NCBI RefSeq assembly: GCF_902859935.1
Contig: NZ_CADIKI010000009.1
Span: 186,001-250,000 of the forward strand
Direction of reading: 5' to 3'
DNA from: Paraburkholderia fynbosensis
GTDB lineage: Bacteria > Pseudomonadota > Gammaproteobacteria > Burkholderiales > Burkholderiaceae
DNA length: 64,000 nucleotides
Positions 61,946 to 64,000 of the stretch are shown in pieces (position 1 is the first letter of the stretch; every line of letters starts with the position of its first letter). The position numbers and the translations under genes were made by a program. Below the pieces are notes generated by a model. The model searched no databases. It was not told the DNA's origin and was given only the letters and a program-made list of their open reading frames with translations.

Positions 61946-64000
61946 CTACGCAGGGACCGTCTCCGCCTGCGCCGCACGCGACCACACGCGATGCTGTTCG
62001 GCCGCCTTGATGAAAGCCGTCAGCACGTCGGTGAGCTGTTTGTCCTCGCCGGTCACGACGCCGTCCGCGTGGTCCGGCAAATGCGCCGCGCTCAGCACGT
62101 CACGCCCCGCGCCGAGCGCCGCGATCGCCTTCAGGTGTTTGAACGCTTCGAGGACGAAATGCCGCGCGTCACCCGATTGCGCCAGCGCCTTCGCGCCCGC
62201 GTCGCCACCCACGACGATCACCGCATCGAACGTGATCGACGGCAAACCGGCAATCGTCGCGTCTGGCGCGAGACCGTCGATCGCGGCCAGCGTCGGCGCG
62301 ATCAACATCGGCGTCGCCCCCTCGCCCTGCAGCGCCTGCTGAAGCTTCCCGATCGCGCCGCCATCGGAACCCGGCGCGGCCAGCAACGCGATCTTGCGGG
62401 TCTTGATGCCCGGCTTCACGCGATTGAGCAGACTCAGCGCCGGCGACTCCTTAGGACCGGAAAGCTTCGCCGTGCCCTTCTTCGGCGCGGGCAGACCCAG
62501 ACCTTCGGCGACGGTCGCCGCCAGTCCTGCATCGAAGTTGGCGAGGATCTCGTTGACCACGCGCGCGCGAATCTCCGGCTTCGTCACCTTGCCGAGTTCG
62601 AACTGATACGCGGCGGCGATATGGTCTTTCTCGGGCTGAGACATGCTGTTGTAAAACAGCGCGGCCTGCGAGAAATGATCGGCGAACGACTCGCTGCGCA
62701 CGCGGATCTTGGTGCCTTCCACGCGCTCCTGATAGCTTTCGAAGCCGCCGTCCGACGGTGCCGGGTCGGTTTCCTTCGGCCAGCCCCCGTTCAACGAGTT
62801 CGGCTCGTACGAAGCCTGTCCCACGTGGATCGCCTGGCGGTGCATCGCATCGCGCTGGTTGTTGTTGAATGGGCACACCGGCCGGTTAATTGGAATCTCG
62901 TGAAAGTTCGGGCCGCCGAGACGGCTGATCTGCGTATCCGTGTACGAGAACAGGCGGCCTTGCAGCAGCGGATCGTTGGAGAAATCGATACCCGGCACGA
63001 CGTGGCCCGGATGGAACGCGACCTGTTCGGTCTCGGCGAAGAAGTTGTCGGGATTGCGATTGAGCGTCAGCTTGCCGACGATCTTCACCGGCACCAGTTC
63101 TTCCGGAATCAGCTTGGTCGGATCGAGCAGGTCGAAGTCGAACTTGTGCTCGTCCTCTTCCTCGATGATCTGCACGCCTAGCTCGAACTCGGGGAAGTCG
63201 CCCCGTTCGATCGCCTGCCACAAATCACGCCGATGAAAATCCGGGTCTTTGCCCGCGAGTTTCTGCGCCTCGTCCCAGAGCAGCGAGTACGAGCCCAGCA
63301 CCGGGCGCCAGTGGAATTTGACGAAGCGGCCCTTGCCTTGCGCGTTGACGAAGCGGAACGTGTGAATGCCGAAGCCCTCCATCGTGCGCAGGCTGCGCGG
63401 AATCGCGCGATCCGACATGGTCCACAGCACCATGTGCGCGGACTCGGGCACGAGCGACACGAAGTCCCAGAAGGTATCGTGCGCGGAACCGCCGGTCGGC
63501 ATCTCGTTCGGTGCTTCCGGTTTCACCGCGTGCACGAAGTCCGGAAACTTTATCGCATCCTGGATGAAGAACACCGGCATGTTGTTGCCGACCAGATCGT
63601 AATTACCTTCCTGCGTGTAGAACTTCACCGCGAAGCCGCGCACGTCTCGCACGGTGTCGGCCGAGCCGCGCGGGCCCTGCACGGTCGAAAAACGCACATA
63701 GACCGGCGTTTGCACGGACGGGTCCTGAAGGAACGCGGCCTTGGTGTACTCGCTCAGCGACTCGTACACCTGAAATACACCGTGCGCGGCCGAGCCGCGC
63801 GCATGCACGATGCGCTCGGGAATGCGTTCGTGGTCGAAATGCGTGATCTTCTCGCGCATGATGAAATCTTCAAGCAGCGAGGGGCCGCGCGGGCCGGCTC
63901 GCAGCGTGTTCTGATTATCGGAGATCTTGACGCCCTGATTGGTTCGCAGGGCCTGGCCATCTGGACTCACTCGAAACTGTTCGAGGTCTTTCGATTTCGG
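61946..64000 (-). CDS. katE: Catalase HPII-type, large subunit (N-terminus outside window)
   Basis: Clade 2 haem catalase, at least 684 residues; the frame remains open at the window edge (KSKDLEQFRVSPDGQ) so the start lies beyond base 64000. Active-site His in RIVHARGSAAHGVFQ, Asn in NYDLVGNNMPVFF, and the haem-ligand Tyr region in LFSYTDTQISRLGGPNF. The C-terminal 160 residues form the DJ-1/PfpI-like domain (RKIALLAAPGSDGGAIGKLQ) unique to large-subunit catalases. A GTG at 63970 is in frame but internal to the conserved N-terminal arm. Cytosolic peroxide defence. Confidence 0.95.
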   Translation of the reverse strand, partial: PKSKDLEQFRVSPDGQALRTNQGVKISDNQNTLRAGPRGPSLLEDFIMREKITHFDHERIPERIVHARGSAAHGVFQVYESLSEYTKAAFLQDPSVQTPVYVRFSTVQGPRGSADTVRDVRGFAVKFYTQEGNYDLVGNNMPVFFIQDAIKFPDFVHAVKPEAPNEMPTGGSAHDTFWDFVSLVPESAHMVLWTMSDRAIPRSLRTMEGFGIHTFRFVNAQGKGRFVKFHWRPVLGSYSLLWDEAQKLAGKDPDFHRRDLWQAIERGDFPEFELGVQIIEEEDEHKFDFDLLDPTKLIPEELVPVKIVGKLTLNRNPDNFFAETEQVAFHPGHVVPGIDFSNDPLLQGRLFSYTDTQISRLGGPNFHEIPINRPVCPFNNNQRDAMHRQAIHVGQASYEPNSLNGGWPKETDPAPSDGGFESYQERVEGTKIRVRSESFADHFSQAALFYNSMSQPEKDHIAAAYQFELGKVTKPEIRARVVNEILANFDAGLAATVAEGLGLPAPKKGTAKLSGPKESPALSLLNRVKPGIKTRKIALLAAPGSDGGAIGKLQQALQGEGATPMLIAPTLAAIDGLAPDATIAGLPSITFDAVIVVGGDAGAKALAQSGDARHFVLEAFKHLKAIAALGAGRDVLSAAHLPDHADGVVTGEDKQLTDVLTAFIKAAEQHRVWSRAAQAETVPA

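Noticed and set aside
61946..63970. katE starting at the GTG at 63970
   Set aside because: The frame continues upstream to the window edge with sequence (LEQFRVSPDGQALRTNQG) that belongs to the conserved N-terminal arm of large catalases, so the true start is outside the window.
1..64000. tRNA, rRNA, insertion sequences, phage genes or CRISPR arrays
   Set aside because: No cloverleaf-type gene, rRNA segment, transposase/integrase motif, or spaced direct repeats were recognised anywhere in the window by reading. A covariance-model scan would be the decisive check for short RNAs.

Overview
The window looks like chromosomal DNA from a Burkholderiaceae beta-proteobacterium, most likely Paraburkholderia or Burkholderia. 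The grounds are very high GC with strong G/C third positions, a classic neutral Gram-negative porin ending in Phe, a DUF4148 secreted protein, two DUF1488 proteins, several ECF-type sigma factors and many LysR and DMT-type genes. The genus is an inference; there is no rRNA or tRNA gene to anchor it. I see no CRISPR array, insertion sequence, phage or plasmid gene.

Layout. 1-13.3 kb: a truncated M1 metallopeptidase lipoprotein, a Tat-exported aldo/keto reductase, a glutathione S-transferase, an ArsR-AHSA1 pair with a palindrome over the start codon, a TIGR03118-type beta-propeller lipoprotein, an epoxide hydrolase, the porin with its terminator, SurE, and a DMT permease. 13.3-21.2 kb: a glycosidase-PA14 lipoprotein, an ECF sigma/small membrane protein/O-methyltransferase set, a decayed SDR gene, a DGPF protein overlapping an ECF42-like sigma factor, and a second DMT permease. 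21.2-29.2 kb: a LysR regulator, a transglutaminase-like protein, two DUF1488 genes, a decayed methyltransferase gene beside an AlkB-type dioxygenase under a near-consensus LexA box, a beta-carbonic anhydrase, DUF4148 and a DHA2 efflux permease.

29.2-38.4 kb is a corrin-ring gene cluster. Two divergent operons, cobL-cbiD-cobK-cobM (minus) and cobG-cobH-cobI-cbiG/cobJ (plus), flank one intergenic region that carries a cobalamin riboswitch on the plus strand only. Together they cover most steps from precorrin-2 to hydrogenobyrinate. The enzyme set mixes aerobic-type (CobG, CobK, CobM, CobL) and anaerobic-type (CbiD, CbiG) proteins.

38.5-49.2 kb: a YhaN/YhaO-like (SbcCD-type) ATPase-exonuclease pair, a DUF445 membrane protein, an AI-2E-type permease with a long soluble tail, an FAD hydroxylase with a DUF2783 partner, and a ketopantoate-reductase-like protein. 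49.2-53.4 kb: a class II aldolase, an aromatic-type aminotransferase, a LysR regulator and a LuxR-type regulator. 53.5-59.8 kb is a four-gene signalling operon: a CHASE3-GAF hybrid kinase with three receivers, CheR, a receiver-less CheB, and a receiver-kinase. 60-64 kb: periplasmic trehalase convergent with a large-subunit catalase that runs off the window.

No clearly new multigene system stands out. The points most worth following are the cobalamin control region and its repeat-bearing CbiG/CobJ fusion, the SOS-type control of the AlkB homologue, the CheR/CheB-kinase operon, the long tail of the AI-2E-family permease, and two recognisable pseudogenes.
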